DNA of 61,819 nucleotides from an uncultured Pseudomonadota bacterium. GTDB lineage: Bacteria; Pseudomonadota; Alphaproteobacteria; RF32; CAG-239. The DNA lies in assembly GCA_949300375.1 (NCBI GenBank), contig CASGEB010000009.1, positions 1 to 61,819 on the forward strand. The letters run 5' to 3'. Shown piece by piece: positions 25,544-35,439 of this stretch; positions within the stretch are counted from its first letter, which is position 1; each line of letters opens with the position of its first letter. Made by a program: the position numbers and the translations under genes. The notes under the pieces are model-generated. The model did not search any database. It was not told the origin of the DNA and saw only the letters and a program-made list of their open reading frames with translations.

Positions 25544-26419
25544 TCACCGTTCATAATAATTTTCATAGCGGTTCATTTTATTAACAGTATAACTAACCAT
25601 ATTTTCAAGAGAACTGGCAAATCGCTGTTCCATAATTTCTGCTCGTCCGGCCTCTGCAAAACATTTATGTTTCTTGTGCAATTCCGCCAAGTCGTGGTAA
25701 ATTTCCTGTTTGCGTTTAAACTTATTGCTCCTTTTCCAATCCAGCCAGTTTATTGCACTAATCATCTGCTCCATACACAAAACTCTTTCTCCGTACCAGA
25801 GAGCCGGATCTTCAAGTTTACGCGCCATTACATTATACATAACATAAGCCGTATTGCGGATTTTTTTAAAAGCATCGTTTTTTTCCTGCTCATTCATTTT
25901 TTTATATTTAAATGTCCTGACCGATGCTTTAAAAGCCTTTTCCAAGGGACTATGCCCGATTTCAACCAGTTTTTGGCCTTTTTCTTTTCTTTTGCGCAGC
26001 CGGGGCGGCAATTCTTCTTTTAATGTCTGTTTCAGATTTTTAAAATCCCGCTCTAACCGCTCCACCTGCTCGGACGTGAGATACTTTTTAATACGCGTCA
26101 TCTTTTCCAAAGCACAATAAGCATATTCATACAGCGGGTCTGAACGCTGATAATACTCATTCATCCCGGACACCCGATAATAGGAATCCAAAGCATTAAA
26201 GGCCTCATACACTTCAATCATCGGCAAAAGCTTTTCATCCTGACGGCCGTTGCGGGCGATAAACTCCATTTTTTCCTTAACTTCTAAAGCGGGCAGTCTT
26301 TCTGAAGACTGTAAAAAACGCTCGGCCATTATCCTCTCGGCCTCTGCTGCCCGATTTGAAACATACAATTCACAAATTGTTTTTAACAATATCGGATATT
26401 TATCTGCTGACCGAACCAT
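25544..26419 (-). CDS. Hypothetical helical protein
   Basis: I do not recognise this 291-residue protein. It is predicted by eye to be almost wholly alpha-helical and charged, without signal peptide, membrane segment or catalytic motif. Segments such as RAAEAERIMAERFL and HKKHKCFAEAGRAEIMEQRF resemble helical-repeat pairs, but no clear TPR consensus emerges. It is 14 bp downstream of the acetyltransferase gene on the same strand and probably shares its transcript. Confidence 0.7.
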   Translation of the reverse strand: MVRSADKYPILLKTICELYVSNRAAEAERIMAERFLQSSERLPALEVKEKMEFIARNGRQDEKLLPMIEVYEAFNALDSYYRVSGMNEYYQRSDPLYEYAYCALEKMTRIKKYLTSEQVERLERDFKNLKQTLKEELPPRLRKRKEKGQKLVEIGHSPLEKAFKASVRTFKYKKMNEQEKNDAFKKIRNTAYVMYNVMARKLEDPALWYGERVLCMEQMISAINWLDWKRSNKFKRKQEIYHDLAELHKKHKCFAEAGRAEIMEQRFASSLENMVSYTVNKMNRYENYYER

Positions 26420-26433
26420 ATTGAAAAGCCTCT

Positions 26434-26871
26434 TTAAAGTTCTTTGACCATCTTGGCGAAAGTAATGCCTTTTTCTTCAAAAATATCGCCTTCCTGCACA
26501 AAACCAAGCTTATCATAAAAAGCAACCACCGAAAGCATGGCGTGCATCACCAACCGGGAGTATCCGGCTTCTTTGGCGCGCTTTTCGGCATATTCTACCA
26601 ACTGACGCCCGACTCCTTCGCCCTGATATTTAGAATCCACCGCCACCTGCATCATTCTGATAACCTCATTATCAACCGGCACCAGCATCAACCCGCCGAT
26701 AAGTTTGTCATCCAGGCTTTCTATACAACCGATATGCAGATAACCGGCTTCCTGTGGGCGATAAGTATCCAAAAACTTCAACCCCAGCGGTTTCAAAAGG
26801 ATTTTATAGCGCAATTCCACCAACTCGTCATAACGGCTGGAACCATAATCAATATCAATCAGCTTTCTCAT
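26434..26871 (-). CDS. GNAT-family N-acetyltransferase
   Basis: The 145-residue protein has the GNAT acetyl-CoA motif: MMQVAVDSKYQGEGVGRQLVEYAEKRAKEAG, here split around Q-G-E-G-V-G-R near residue 85. A C-terminal FYDKLGFVQEG motif B follows. It resembles the single-domain ElaA/PhnO-like group; the substrate is unknown. AAAGGAGG precedes the ATG. The following gene is too large to be a GNAT-toxin antitoxin. Confidence 0.88.
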   Translation of the reverse strand: MRKLIDIDYGSSRYDELVELRYKILLKPLGLKFLDTYRPQEAGYLHIGCIESLDDKLIGGLMLVPVDNEVIRMMQVAVDSKYQGEGVGRQLVEYAEKRAKEAGYSRLVMHAMLSVVAFYDKLGFVQEGDIFEEKGITFAKMVKEL

Positions 26872-26899
26872 CGCACGCCTCCTTTTGTATTTTTTATTC

Positions 26900-26928
26900 A
26901 GTATAACCGCTTTTCTTGATTAGTACAA
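26900..26928 (-). promoter_or_regulatory. Possible promoter of the acetyltransferase gene
   Basis: On the minus strand: TTGTAC (26928-26923), a 17-bp spacer and TATACT (26905-26900). The -35 match is weak. Confidence 0.4.
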
Positions 26929-27004
26929 TCAATATTATATTGCTTAATCCAAAAATTTCATTTATTTTCTGATTTAACAACAACCAACGGGAATAAAAAA
27001 CAAG

Positions 27005-28810
27005 ATGAGTACAGATTTAAGCTTAATTCGCAATTTTGCAATTATCGCCCACATTGACCACGGCAAATCCACCCTGGCCGACCGCCTGATAGAATTTTGC
27101 GGCGGACTCGAAAAACGGGAAATGCAGGAACAGGTTTTGGATTCAATGGATATTGAGCGCGAACGCGGCATCACAATCAAAGCCCAGACCGTCCGGCTGA
27201 ATTACAAAGCAAAAGACGGCAACACCTATCAGCTGAATCTGATGGACACCCCCGGACATGTCGACTTTTCATATGAAGTCTCACGCTCATTGGCCTCCTG
27301 CGAAGGATCGGTTCTGGTCGTCGATGCGACTCAGGGCGTTGAAGCCCAAACGCTGGCAAATGTCTATCTGGCCATTGACAACAACCATGAAATTATTCCC
27401 GTCTTAAACAAAATAGACCTGCCGTCGGCAGACCCGGAAAGAGTAAAAACCCAGATTGAAGATGTTATCGGACTGGATACCTCCGACGCGGTTGAAACTT
27501 CCGGCAAAACCGGACTGGGCGTCGATGAGCTTTTGGAAGCCGTTGTCCGCCGCCTGCCTGCTCCTCAGGGAGATGTCGACGCACCGTTAAAGGCTCTGTT
27601 GATTGACAGCTGGTACGATCCTTATCTCGGCGTTATTATTCTGGTCAGAATCAAAGACGGCGTCTTAAAGCGCAAAACTCAGATTCGGATGATGTCCAAC
27701 AACAGCACCTATTTGGTGGACAAAGTCGGAATTTTCACCCCGAAAATGCAGGATATAGAAGCCCTCTATCCCGGAGAAATCGGCTTTATTACAGCCAGCA
27801 TCAAAAGTGTCAGCGACTGCCACGTCGGAGATACCATTACCGACAACAAAGCTCCCTGCGCCCAAGCCTTGCAGGGCTTTAAGCCTTCTGTTCCGGTCGT
27901 GTTCTGCTCTATATTTCCGGTTGACAGCAGCGAGTACGAGGCCTTAAAAGACGCTCTGGCCAAACTCAAATTAAACGACGCCAGCATTGATTATCAAAAT
28001 GAGAACTCGGCCGCTTTGGGATTGGGCTTTCGCTGCGGTTTTCTCGGACTTTTGCATATGGAAATCATTGAAGAGCGTCTGGAACGGGAATTCGATTTGG
28101 ATTTAATCATCACTGCGCCGTCGGTTGCCTACAAAATCAATATGACCGACGGCTCGCAGATAACCTTGCACAATCCTGCCGATATGCCGGATCTGACCCA
28201 GATAAAATCCATCGAAGAACCATGGGTAAAAGCAACTATTCTGGTGCCGGACAACTACCTTGGAGCGGTTTTAAAACTCTGCACCGAACGCCGCGGCGAA
28301 CAGGTCGAACTGACTTATGCCGGCAGCCGGGCAATGGTCGTTTACAAAATTCCGCTTAACGAAATCGTCTTTGATTTTTATGACCGCTTAAAGTCCATCA
28401 CCAGCGGCTATGCCAGCTTTGATTACGAAATCATCGGCTATGAAGAATCTGACCTTGTCAAAGTTGAAATTCTGATTAACGAAGAACCTATCGACGCTCT
28501 GGCCTTTTTGAGCCACAGAAGCGATGCCGAAAGCCGCGGCCGGCAGATATGCGAAAGACTAAAAGACCTGATTCCGAGACATCTGTTCAAAATTCCGATT
28601 CAGGCTGCTATCGGCGGAAGAATTGTCGCCCGGGAGACAATCTCTGCCCTGCGCAAAGACGTTACCGCCAAATGCTATGGCGGCGATATTACCCGCAAAA
28701 GAAAATTATTGGAAAAACAAAAGAAAGGGAAAAAGAAAATGCGCCAGTTCGGCAAAGTCGAAATCCCGCAAAGCGCATTCATTGAAGCTCTGCGTATCGG
28801 AGACGACTAA
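27005..28810 (+). CDS. lepA: Elongation factor 4 (LepA), ribosome back-translocase GTPase
   Basis: The 601-residue protein has all GTPase motifs: [14 protein letters not shown] (G1), GITIKAQTV (G2), [15 protein letters not shown] (G3) and NKIDLP (G4). It also has EF-G-like domains II, III and V and the LepA-specific C-terminal domain with many Lys. EF4 acts on stalled or mistranslocated ribosomes. It is a single-gene unit, divergent from the acetyltransferase and ended by a strong terminator. Confidence 0.98.
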   Translation: MSTDLSLIRNFAIIAHIDHGKSTLADRLIEFCGGLEKREMQEQVLDSMDIERERGITIKAQTVRLNYKAKDGNTYQLNLMDTPGHVDFSYEVSRSLASCEGSVLVVDATQGVEAQTLANVYLAIDNNHEIIPVLNKIDLPSADPERVKTQIEDVIGLDTSDAVETSGKTGLGVDELLEAVVRRLPAPQGDVDAPLKALLIDSWYDPYLGVIILVRIKDGVLKRKTQIRMMSNNSTYLVDKVGIFTPKMQDIEALYPGEIGFITASIKSVSDCHVGDTITDNKAPCAQALQGFKPSVPVVFCSIFPVDSSEYEALKDALAKLKLNDASIDYQNENSAALGLGFRCGFLGLLHMEIIEERLEREFDLDLIITAPSVAYKINMTDGSQITLHNPADMPDLTQIKSIEEPWVKATILVPDNYLGAVLKLCTERRGEQVELTYAGSRAMVVYKIPLNEIVFDFYDRLKSITSGYASFDYEIIGYEESDLVKVEILINEEPIDALAFLSHRSDAESRGRQICERLKDLIPRHLFKIPIQAAIGGRIVARETISALRKDVTAKCYGGDITRKRKLLEKQKKGKKKMRQFGKVEIPQSAFIEALRIGDD

Positions 28811-28832
28811 AACGCCCTGCAATGCAAAAAAA

Positions 28833-28863
28833 AAAAAACGGAAGCTCAGACTTCCGTTTTTTT
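28833..28863. terminator. Bidirectional terminator between lepA and fabZ
   Basis: AAAACGGAAG-CTCAGA-CTTCCGTTTT with a 12-base A-run on one side and a T-run on the other; it serves both converging units. Confidence 0.85.
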
Positions 28864-28891
28864 GTTATTGTTGCATCCTCTGATACAAAAT

Positions 28892-29332
28892 TTACAACAC
28901 AATCATTGCCGTAAACTCAGCCTCCGACACTACTTTGCCGTCGACTTCGCATTGCCCTTTGAACACAAAAACCTTGCCGCGTTCTTTAATCTTCTCAACA
29001 TGCATAATCAACTGATCACCCGGCTTTACCGGTTTTCTGAACTTTACGCCGTCAATCGACATAAAATAAACCCCGGGTTTCTTTTCAAGATTCGTCATAC
29101 TGGAAATCGCCAGCGCGCCGGCCGTCTGAGCCATGGCCTCAATTTGCAAAACGCCGGGCATTACCGGATTCCCCGGAAAATGGCCTTGAAAAAATTCTTC
29201 ATTCATTGTTACGTTTTTCAGGCCAAAACCTTTAACCCCGGGTTCTTCTACCGTCAAACGGTCAACCAGCAAAAACGGATAACGGTGCGGCAAAAACTCC
29301 ATAATTTGTTCAATATTATAAATTTCAGACAT
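28892..29332 (-). CDS. fabZ: (3R)-hydroxyacyl-ACP dehydratase
   Basis: FabZ dehydrates beta-hydroxyacyl-ACP in fatty-acid synthesis. The 146-residue hot-dog-fold protein has LPHRYPFLLVDR, the catalytic His in GHFPGNPVMPGV and the catalytic Glu in QIEAMAQTAG. It follows lpxD by 36 bp, as in most Gram-negative genomes, but lpxA, normally the next gene, is missing; a terminator follows instead. Confidence 0.96.
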   Translation of the reverse strand: MSEIYNIEQIMEFLPHRYPFLLVDRLTVEEPGVKGFGLKNVTMNEEFFQGHFPGNPVMPGVLQIEAMAQTAGALAISSMTNLEKKPGVYFMSIDGVKFRKPVKPGDQLIMHVEKIKERGKVFVFKGQCEVDGKVVSEAEFTAMIVL

Positions 29333-29368
29333 TTATTTTCCTTTTCAATCAGTTCAAAATTAACAACA

Positions 29369-30388
29369 CTATTTCTTCACTTTAACAGCATTCTGCAAAA
29401 AGGCCGTCTGGCGCATAAATTGTTTAATCGGCACCACCGGATAACCCATAACCACGGCGCCGGGTTCTACATTGCTCATCACGCCGGATTGAGCGGCAAT
29501 CTGCGCACCGGAACCGATATGAATATGGTCCGCCAAACCGACCTGCCCGCCGCAAACAACATAATCGCCCAAAACTGTACTGCCGGCAATACCGACCTGC
29601 GACACCAAAATACATCCTTTTCCCAGCCGGACATTATGCGCCACTTGAACCAGATTATCAATCCGGCAGCCGTCGCCGATAACCGTATCATCCAACGCGC
29701 CTCTGTCCACACAGGAATTAGCGCCGATTTCAACATCGTTTCCGATAATCACCAATCCCAGTTGCGGGATCCGTTTATGCTGCCCGCCAATCATCATAAA
29801 GCCAAAACCGTCTTGCCCGATGCGCGCCCCGCTGAAAATATGGCAATTCTCTCCCATTCTGCAAAAAGCAATATGAGCGCCGGCACCGATTCTCGACCCC
29901 TGTCCGATTTCGCAATTATCATCAATAATAACATTAGCCTCAATAATACAGTTATTGCCGATTTTGACATTTTTGCCAATGACGGCGTTTTCTCCGACAA
30001 AACAGTTCATCCCGAGCTGAGCCGACTTGTCTATCTTGGCCGATGCGGCAATCTGCGCCTCCGGAAGCGGAATTTCATAAAACAGGGAATTCAGTTTCAA
30101 AAAGGCAAGTTTCGGATTTCCGCAAACCAAAACGGCAGTTCCCGGCGCAACAAATTGTGCAAGCTCTTCTGTTGTAACGCAAGCCGTAGCCTTGATTTTA
30201 GCAGCTTCATTCTTTGCTTTTTTATCATAGAAAAAGCAAACATCGCCTTTCCGGGCATTTTCCATCGTGGCAATATCATTAACTTCCAAACCCGATTTGT
30301 CATTGTCGGAAATCCGCGCCTCACATATCCGGGCAATCTCTGCCAGACTGAACGGCCCGTTGTTGCGATAAAAAGATTTGTCTACCAT
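29369..30388 (-). CDS. lpxD: UDP-3-O-(3-hydroxyacyl)glucosamine N-acyltransferase
   Basis: LpxD adds the second 3-hydroxyacyl chain in lipid A synthesis. The 339-residue protein has the N-terminal uridine-binding domain, then a left-handed beta-helix made of hexapeptide repeats (for example [19 protein letters not shown]) from about residue 100 to 310. The catalytic His is in [11 protein letters not shown] dyad hairpin separates it from bamA. Confidence 0.96.
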   Translation of the reverse strand: MVDKSFYRNNGPFSLAEIARICEARISDNDKSGLEVNDIATMENARKGDVCFFYDKKAKNEAAKIKATACVTTEELAQFVAPGTAVLVCGNPKLAFLKLNSLFYEIPLPEAQIAASAKIDKSAQLGMNCFVGENAVIGKNVKIGNNCIIEANVIIDDNCEIGQGSRIGAGAHIAFCRMGENCHIFSGARIGQDGFGFMMIGGQHKRIPQLGLVIIGNDVEIGANSCVDRGALDDTVIGDGCRIDNLVQVAHNVRLGKGCILVSQVGIAGSTVLGDYVVCGGQVGLADHIHIGSGAQIAAQSGVMSNVEPGAVVMGYPVVPIKQFMRQTAFLQNAVKVKK

Positions 30389-30406
30389 TTTTTCCTCCTC
30401 AGACAG

Positions 30407-30437
30407 TTTAGAGCAACTCGCCGAATTGCTCTAAACA
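30407..30437. other. Perfect-stem hairpin between bamA and lpxD
   Basis: GTTTAGAGCAA and TTGCTCTAAAC form an 11-bp perfect stem with a 9-base loop. No U-run follows on the minus strand, so it is not a standard terminator; it could modulate or process the bamA-lpxD transcript. The GAGCAA/TTGCTC core also occurs in the atp repeat array (5101-5114). Confidence 0.6.
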
Positions 30438-30451
30438 GTTTATTCTCAAAA

Positions 30452-32713
30452 TTACAATCTCGTACCGAAATTCAAACGGAAAGTCTCGGTCTTATCATAA
30501 TCTTCCTTAACAATCGGGAACGCAATGTCCACATCAATTTGCCCCATCGGCGACAGCCATTGGAAACCAAAACCTGCTGCAACACGCGGAGAAGAAGAGT
30601 ATTCCACAATTCTGCGGTCAATATCATCCGGCTCGCCCAACATACCCATATCAACAAAGGTACGTCCGCGAATACCGACCTCGTCCAATCCGATCGGAAA
30701 AGACATTTCCGCACCGGTATACAACATCCAGTTACCGCCCAAAGCATCGTCCGTATATTTATCACGGGCTCCGATACCGGCAAATTCAAAGCCCCGAAGC
30801 GTTGACCCGCCGAGATAATACCGCTGAGCCAAACGAACGTCTTCGTCGCCGTAACCGGTAATATAACCGGCATTGGCAAAGAGTTTGAAAGTATAATAAT
30901 CGGCCAGCGTATGATATGTATAAGCCTTAACGTCAAACTTAAGATATTTTTCATCACCGCCGGCTCCGGCCACATCATTGCCGAACGACAGGTAATATCC
31001 TTCTTTCGGATTAATCGAACTGTCGCGTTTGTCATAATACAAAGTCTGTCCGATAACCGAACCGGTACTCGTTCCTTCCTCCCGTTTAATATAAATGGAA
31101 GAATATTCATCAACATTCGAAATTTTATCCTGCCGTAAAGTATAGCGAAGCTGTTGGGACAAATCATCCGTATAGTTCCATCCCAAACGCAGGCGTCCGC
31201 CGGTCGTTTCACTATCATACGAGCCTTCATCCTGATAATCCTGCTCACTGCGGAACAAATCGACGCCGGCTCTCAGAGGCTGCCCCATAAAATAGGGTTC
31301 CGTAAAGCTCAAATCATATTCCTGCGCTCGTTGTGAAACAGAAACATCTGCCCCTAGCTGCTGGCCTTTACCCTGGAAGTTCTCTTCATAAATTCCGGCA
31401 CGAACCAAAGCGCCGTTAACGGTAGAATATCCGACGCCGACATTAAATGAACCGGTTGATTTCTCCTCAACATTAACATTAACGTCAGCCTTGTTATTAT
31501 CCGTCGGAACAGTTTCAATATCAACTTTGCTGAAATAATTCAAACGTTCGACATTGCGGCGGGAAGCTCTGATTTTGGCAGCATTAAAGGCATCGCCTTC
31601 CTCAATGCGGAACTCGCGGCGGATAACTTCGTCATTCGTCCGGGTATTGCCGGAAATATTAATTCTGTCGACAAAAATGCGTTCGCCTTCGTTAATATTA
31701 AAAATAACATCAATTTTGCCGCTTGCGGTATGCCGAACCAGCTGCGGTTCAACCTCGACAAAGGCAAATCCTTTCTTGCCGAGTTCTTCTGTCAGCGCCG
31801 TTACGGTATTTTCTACTTTCTGGGCATTATACCAGTCGCCTTTTTCAAACAACACTTCTTCATACATCGGATCGACGTTAACTTCTGAAATTTGCGACTT
31901 GATGGTAATATCGCCGATTTTATAACGCGGTCCTTCATCCAAAACGTAAGTAATAACAAAAGACGTCTTATCCGGACTAAGCTCAGCCACTGCCGAAGAT
32001 ACCGCAAAATCCGCATAACCATGTTTCAGATAAAAGCGGCGCAGCAGCTCTTTGTCATAATTTGTTTTTTCGGCATCATAATTTTCTTTGGAAGAAAAGA
32101 TTCGAAACCAACGGGTCTCTTTGCTCATAATCTCGCCTTGCAAATCATCGTCGGAATAATGCGTATTGCCAATAAAGTTAATCTTGCTGATAGAGGCAAC
32201 AGGTCCTTCATCAATTTCATAAATCAAATCGACGCGGTTTTCGGAACGGACAATAACTTTCGGCTCAACAACCACGGCATAACGGCCGGCACGCTTATAA
32301 ATCTCCAAAATACGTTGAACGTCTTCCTGTACCTTGGCTTTTGAAAAAACGGAACGGGGAGCCAGCTGAACCTCTTGTTCCAACATGGCATCGTCAATTT
32401 TCTCATTGCCGTCAAAAACGCGTTTATTAACAATCGGATTTTCAATTAACCTGATATTCAAGTTTCCGGCAGCGCTGACATCCATCACGACATCGGCAAA
32501 CAAACCGGTATTATACAGGCGTTTCAGGGCATCATCCAGCTCTTCCTGCGAAACGCTTTCGTTTTTCTGTATATTAATATATGAAAGCACCGTCTCAAGT
32601 TCGACTCTCTGCAGCCCGCTCACATCAATATTCCGAACCTGCACATCTGCCGCGTTTACGCTTGTCGAATACATCAACGACAAGGCCAGTCCCATAAGTC
32701 CAACTTTCTTCAT
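30452..32713 (-). CDS. bamA: Outer-membrane protein assembly factor BamA
   Basis: BamA inserts beta-barrel proteins in the outer membrane. The 753-residue precursor has a signal peptide (LALSLMYSTSVNA), POTRA domains over about residues 22-420 and an Omp85 barrel to the end. The barrel shows the VGYSTVNGALVRAGIYEENF strands and a YLGGSTLRGFEFAGIG motif near residue 620, equivalent to the conserved VRGF/Y motif. It ends in NFGTRL, so the usual terminal Phe is replaced by Leu. It lies 28 bp downstream of rseP. Confidence 0.96.
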   Translation of the reverse strand: MKKVGLMGLALSLMYSTSVNAADVQVRNIDVSGLQRVELETVLSYINIQKNESVSQEELDDALKRLYNTGLFADVVMDVSAAGNLNIRLIENPIVNKRVFDGNEKIDDAMLEQEVQLAPRSVFSKAKVQEDVQRILEIYKRAGRYAVVVEPKVIVRSENRVDLIYEIDEGPVASISKINFIGNTHYSDDDLQGEIMSKETRWFRIFSSKENYDAEKTNYDKELLRRFYLKHGYADFAVSSAVAELSPDKTSFVITYVLDEGPRYKIGDITIKSQISEVNVDPMYEEVLFEKGDWYNAQKVENTVTALTEELGKKGFAFVEVEPQLVRHTASGKIDVIFNINEGERIFVDRINISGNTRTNDEVIRREFRIEEGDAFNAAKIRASRRNVERLNYFSKVDIETVPTDNNKADVNVNVEEKSTGSFNVGVGYSTVNGALVRAGIYEENFQGKGQQLGADVSVSQRAQEYDLSFTEPYFMGQPLRAGVDLFRSEQDYQDEGSYDSETTGGRLRLGWNYTDDLSQQLRYTLRQDKISNVDEYSSIYIKREEGTSTGSVIGQTLYYDKRDSSINPKEGYYLSFGNDVAGAGGDEKYLKFDVKAYTYHTLADYYTFKLFANAGYITGYGDEDVRLAQRYYLGGSTLRGFEFAGIGARDKYTDDALGGNWMLYTGAEMSFPIGLDEVGIRGRTFVDMGMLGEPDDIDRRIVEYSSSPRVAAGFGFQWLSPMGQIDVDIAFPIVKEDYDKTETFRLNFGTRL

Positions 32714-32741
32714 CAGTCAAAATCCTTATTCTCAAAAAACA

Positions 32742-33890
32742 CTACACAAAAATTCTTTTGAATAAATGTACCAAATCATTCCAGGTTGCAAAAATCACTA
32801 AAGCCATTATTACCCCAAAACCAAATCTGAACATATATTCTTTTATTTTTTCCCCAATTTCTCTGCGGGCAATCATTTCGACAATCGAAATCACGGCCTG
32901 CCCGCCGTCCAAAACCGGAATGGGAAACAGATTAATCAAACCGAGATTAATGGAAAGCAGCGCCATAAAAACCATAAAATCAATCAGTCCGCGTTCTTTG
33001 CTGATATCGCCGGACATCTCCGCAATCCGGATAACGCCGCCGACATCGTCGGAAGCCCTTTTCCCGGTCAGCATCTGTCCGACGCCGCGCAGTGTTGCCG
33101 TTGTAATATCCCAAGTTTCGGCACACGCTTCTTTAAACGATTCGGCAAAAGACAAATCCTGTTTATCCAATTCAACGGCATTGACAGAACGAACGCCAAG
33201 CAGCAGCTTTTGTTGTTTAGGCGCGTTCTCGCTGTCATATTCGCTGGTAGGAACCTCTAACTCTTTCAAAGTAACATGAATATTCAAAACTTTGTCGCCG
33301 CGTTGAATAACGACATCGGCTTTTTTGTCAACGCTCAAATCCACTTCGCGCTGCAAATCGGCAAAAGTATCAATTTTTTTGCCGTTTATCTCCAATACCC
33401 GGTCATTTTTCAAAATCCCCGCGGCCTGAGCAGCACCGCCTTCAAGCACCTCGCCTATAACCGGAGGAAAAGTCAGACGGCCGAGAAAGAAAAATATCGC
33501 TGTAAAAATAAAAATGGCAAACAAATAATTGGCCGCCGGACCGGCAAGCGTAATCGCCAGTTTTTTAGAAGGAGGCTGAGCCGTAAACGTTTTTTTCAAA
33601 TCTTCTTCCGAAAGAGATTTAACTTCTTCGCTTTCCGTCGCGCTGGCCGCATCGGCGTCGCCCAGCATCTTGACATAACCGCCCAGCGGAACAGCGCAAA
33701 CTTTCCAGCGCGTTCCCGACTTATCATCAACCCCCCAAAGTTCTTTGCCGAAACCAAGCGAAAATTCCTCCACCTTGACGCCGACAAACTTGGCTACCGC
33801 AAAATGCCCGAGTTCATGCACAAAAACCAATATTCCCAATAAGACAATAAAAGGAACCAAATAATAAAAGATATCAATCAGCCAATCCAT
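32742..33890 (-). CDS. rseP: RseP-type site-2 protease (M50)
   Basis: RseP cuts anti-sigma factors and remnant signal peptides in the inner membrane. The start MDWLIDIFYYLVPF at 33890 is chosen because it follows GGAAG and matches family N-termini; a longer frame overlaps cdsA. The 382-residue protein has the zinc motif FVHELGHFAVAK near residue 25, one visible PDZ domain (EVLEGGAAQAAGILKNDRVLEINGKK region) and NLFPIPVLDGGQ near the C-terminus. It is 4 bp from cdsA. dxr, usually between cdsA and rseP, is absent. Confidence 0.95.
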   Translation of the reverse strand: MDWLIDIFYYLVPFIVLLGILVFVHELGHFAVAKFVGVKVEEFSLGFGKELWGVDDKSGTRWKVCAVPLGGYVKMLGDADAASATESEEVKSLSEEDLKKTFTAQPPSKKLAITLAGPAANYLFAIFIFTAIFFFLGRLTFPPVIGEVLEGGAAQAAGILKNDRVLEINGKKIDTFADLQREVDLSVDKKADVVIQRGDKVLNIHVTLKELEVPTSEYDSENAPKQQKLLLGVRSVNAVELDKQDLSFAESFKEACAETWDITTATLRGVGQMLTGKRASDDVGGVIRIAEMSGDISKERGLIDFMVFMALLSINLGLINLFPIPVLDGGQAVISIVEMIARREIGEKIKEYMFRFGFGVIMALVIFATWNDLVHLFKRIFV

Positions 33891-33894
33891 CTTC

Positions 33895-34695
33895 CTACAT
33901 CCCGCTGCTGATAAAACCAACAATAAACAAAGCCAGATAAAGCATCGGCGCAGCAAAAATCAAACCGTCCACCCGGTCAAACATTCCGCCGTGTCCCGGA
34001 ATAAGATTGCTGGAATCTTTCAAACCCAAACGGCGTTTAATTGCCGATTCGACCAAATCGCCGATCTGAGCGACCACGGCCACCGCCGCCGCCAAAAGAC
34101 AGAAATAAAGCAACGGCTCTGTACCGGCATAGTAATAAACCAGCGCTCCCGTCACGGCCACTGCCAACGCAATACCGCCGATAAGACCGGACCAGGTTTT
34201 GTTCGGACTGATTTTCGGAGCAAGTTTCGGCCCTTTAAGCGTCGAACCAACAAAATATCCGCCGATATCAACGCTCCAAACAGCCAGGAAAAACCACAAA
34301 GTCAAAGCAAAACCGCCAAATTCGTACAGCCAGTTGATTGATCCGGCACCGATGGCAATATACGGAACGCCGAGCATCAGCAGATATTTATGCTCCTCGT
34401 GGCGCGCCAGCCAGATTGCCGTCAGCCAGCAAACCAGCACCACCGTACCCCATATAATCCCGGGAAAAGGAACCATGGACGAAAGCACGGCCGGCACGGT
34501 ATAAGCTATGGCAAAAGCGTTCTGACGGGAACTCGGCACCATCGAACTCCACTCCCAGGCCAGCAAAACGCCAATCGCCATCACCAGAAAATTTATAAAT
34601 GGAGTGCCGTAAAACAATGCTCCCAAAACAACCGGTATCATAACAACTGCCGAAACCGTACGTTTCAGCAAAGATCTGGCTTTAGATTTTTCCAT
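33895..34695 (-). CDS. cdsA: Phosphatidate cytidylyltransferase
   Basis: CdsA makes CDP-diacylglycerol, precursor of all phospholipids, in the inner membrane. The 266-residue multi-pass protein ends with the family signature KRRLGLKDSSNLIPGHGG followed by MFDRVDG. The start MEKSKARSLLKR at 34695 follows GGGAGAG and overlaps uppS by 14 bp. A much longer in-frame extension upstream only reads uppS in another frame. Confidence 0.94.
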   Translation of the reverse strand: MEKSKARSLLKRTVSAVVMIPVVLGALFYGTPFINFLVMAIGVLLAWEWSSMVPSSRQNAFAIAYTVPAVLSSMVPFPGIIWGTVVLVCWLTAIWLARHEEHKYLLMLGVPYIAIGAGSINWLYEFGGFALTLWFFLAVWSVDIGGYFVGSTLKGPKLAPKISPNKTWSGLIGGIALAVAVTGALVYYYAGTEPLLYFCLLAAAVAVVAQIGDLVESAIKRRLGLKDSSNLIPGHGGMFDRVDGLIFAAPMLYLALFIVGFISSGM

Positions 34696-35392
34696 ATCTT
34701 CTCTCCCTTGCATTAAAATTCTTAATAATATCTTCCAGACACTTGCGGTCAAAATCCGGCCACAAAACATCTGTAAAATAAAATTCCGCATAAGCAATCT
34801 GCCACAACAGATAATTGCTGACCCGCTGCTCGCCGCTGGTTCTGATAACCAAATCCGGATCGGGAATATCCTTTGTATAAAGCAATCCGGCAAACATTTT
34901 GGCATCAACCTCTTCCGGATCGATATCGCCTTGCTTGGCCAGGGCGGCAATTTTCCGGGCGGCCTGCACAATCTCCTGCCGGGAACCGTAACTGAGCGCA
35001 ATACACAATGTCATTTTATCATTGCCGGCCGTTTCTTCTTCCAGTTTACTCATCGATTCGACAATATCCGCCGGCAGCATGGAACGCTCGCCGATAAAAA
35101 TAATCCGGACGCCGTTTTCCTGTAATTCTTTCAAATCAGACTTCAGATATTCGCGCAAAAGCCCCATCAGGGTTTCCACCTCTTCTGCCGGGCGCTGCCA
35201 ATTCTCGGTCGAAAAAGCATACAGCGTCAGGTACTTCACCCCCATTTCTCCGGCTGCCCGCGTAATTTCTTTTACTGTTTCTGCACCTTTCTTATGCCCG
35301 ACAGAACGCAGCAAACCTCTTTTCTTGGCCCAGCGTCCGTTTCCGTCCATAATAATCGCAATATGTTGCAGATTGCCTGTCTTAGTCGTCAA
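34682..35392 (-). CDS. uppS: Undecaprenyl (polyprenyl) diphosphate synthase
   Basis: UppS makes the C55 lipid carrier for peptidoglycan and other envelope glycans. The 236-residue protein has IAIIMDGNGRWAKKRG near residue 12 with the catalytic Asp, LYAFSTENW, and RTSGEQRVSNYLLWQ. The start is TTG at 35392, 5-6 bases after GAGGAATA; the next ATG lies inside the active-site motif and cannot be the start. Confidence 0.95.
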   Translation of the reverse strand: MTTKTGNLQHIAIIMDGNGRWAKKRGLLRSVGHKKGAETVKEITRAAGEMGVKYLTLYAFSTENWQRPAEEVETLMGLLREYLKSDLKELQENGVRIIFIGERSMLPADIVESMSKLEEETAGNDKMTLCIALSYGSRQEIVQAARKIAALAKQGDIDPEEVDAKMFAGLLYTKDIPDPDLVIRTSGEQRVSNYLLWQIAYAEFYFTDVLWPDFDRKCLEDIIKNFNARERRYGKI

Positions 35393-35439
35393 AATATTCC
35401 TCGTAACTTATTCTCGTTCAAAAAAAACACGGCTCTTGC

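Noticed and set aside
25544-26871. GNAT-type toxin-antitoxin pair
   Set aside because: The acetyltransferase lacks a small ribbon-helix-helix partner; the neighbour has 291 residues and follows rather than precedes it.
28862-30805. Long plus-strand open frame (647 codons) over fabZ and lpxD
   Set aside because: It is antisense to two clear lipid/fatty-acid genes and the end of bamA, its product has no recognisable domain and an odd His/Asn/Arg-rich composition, and no promoter or ribosome binding site is seen.
33895-35001. Longer cdsA starting at 35001
   Set aside because: The first 100 or so codons read uppS in another frame; MEKSK at 34695 has a proper ribosome binding site and fits the family.
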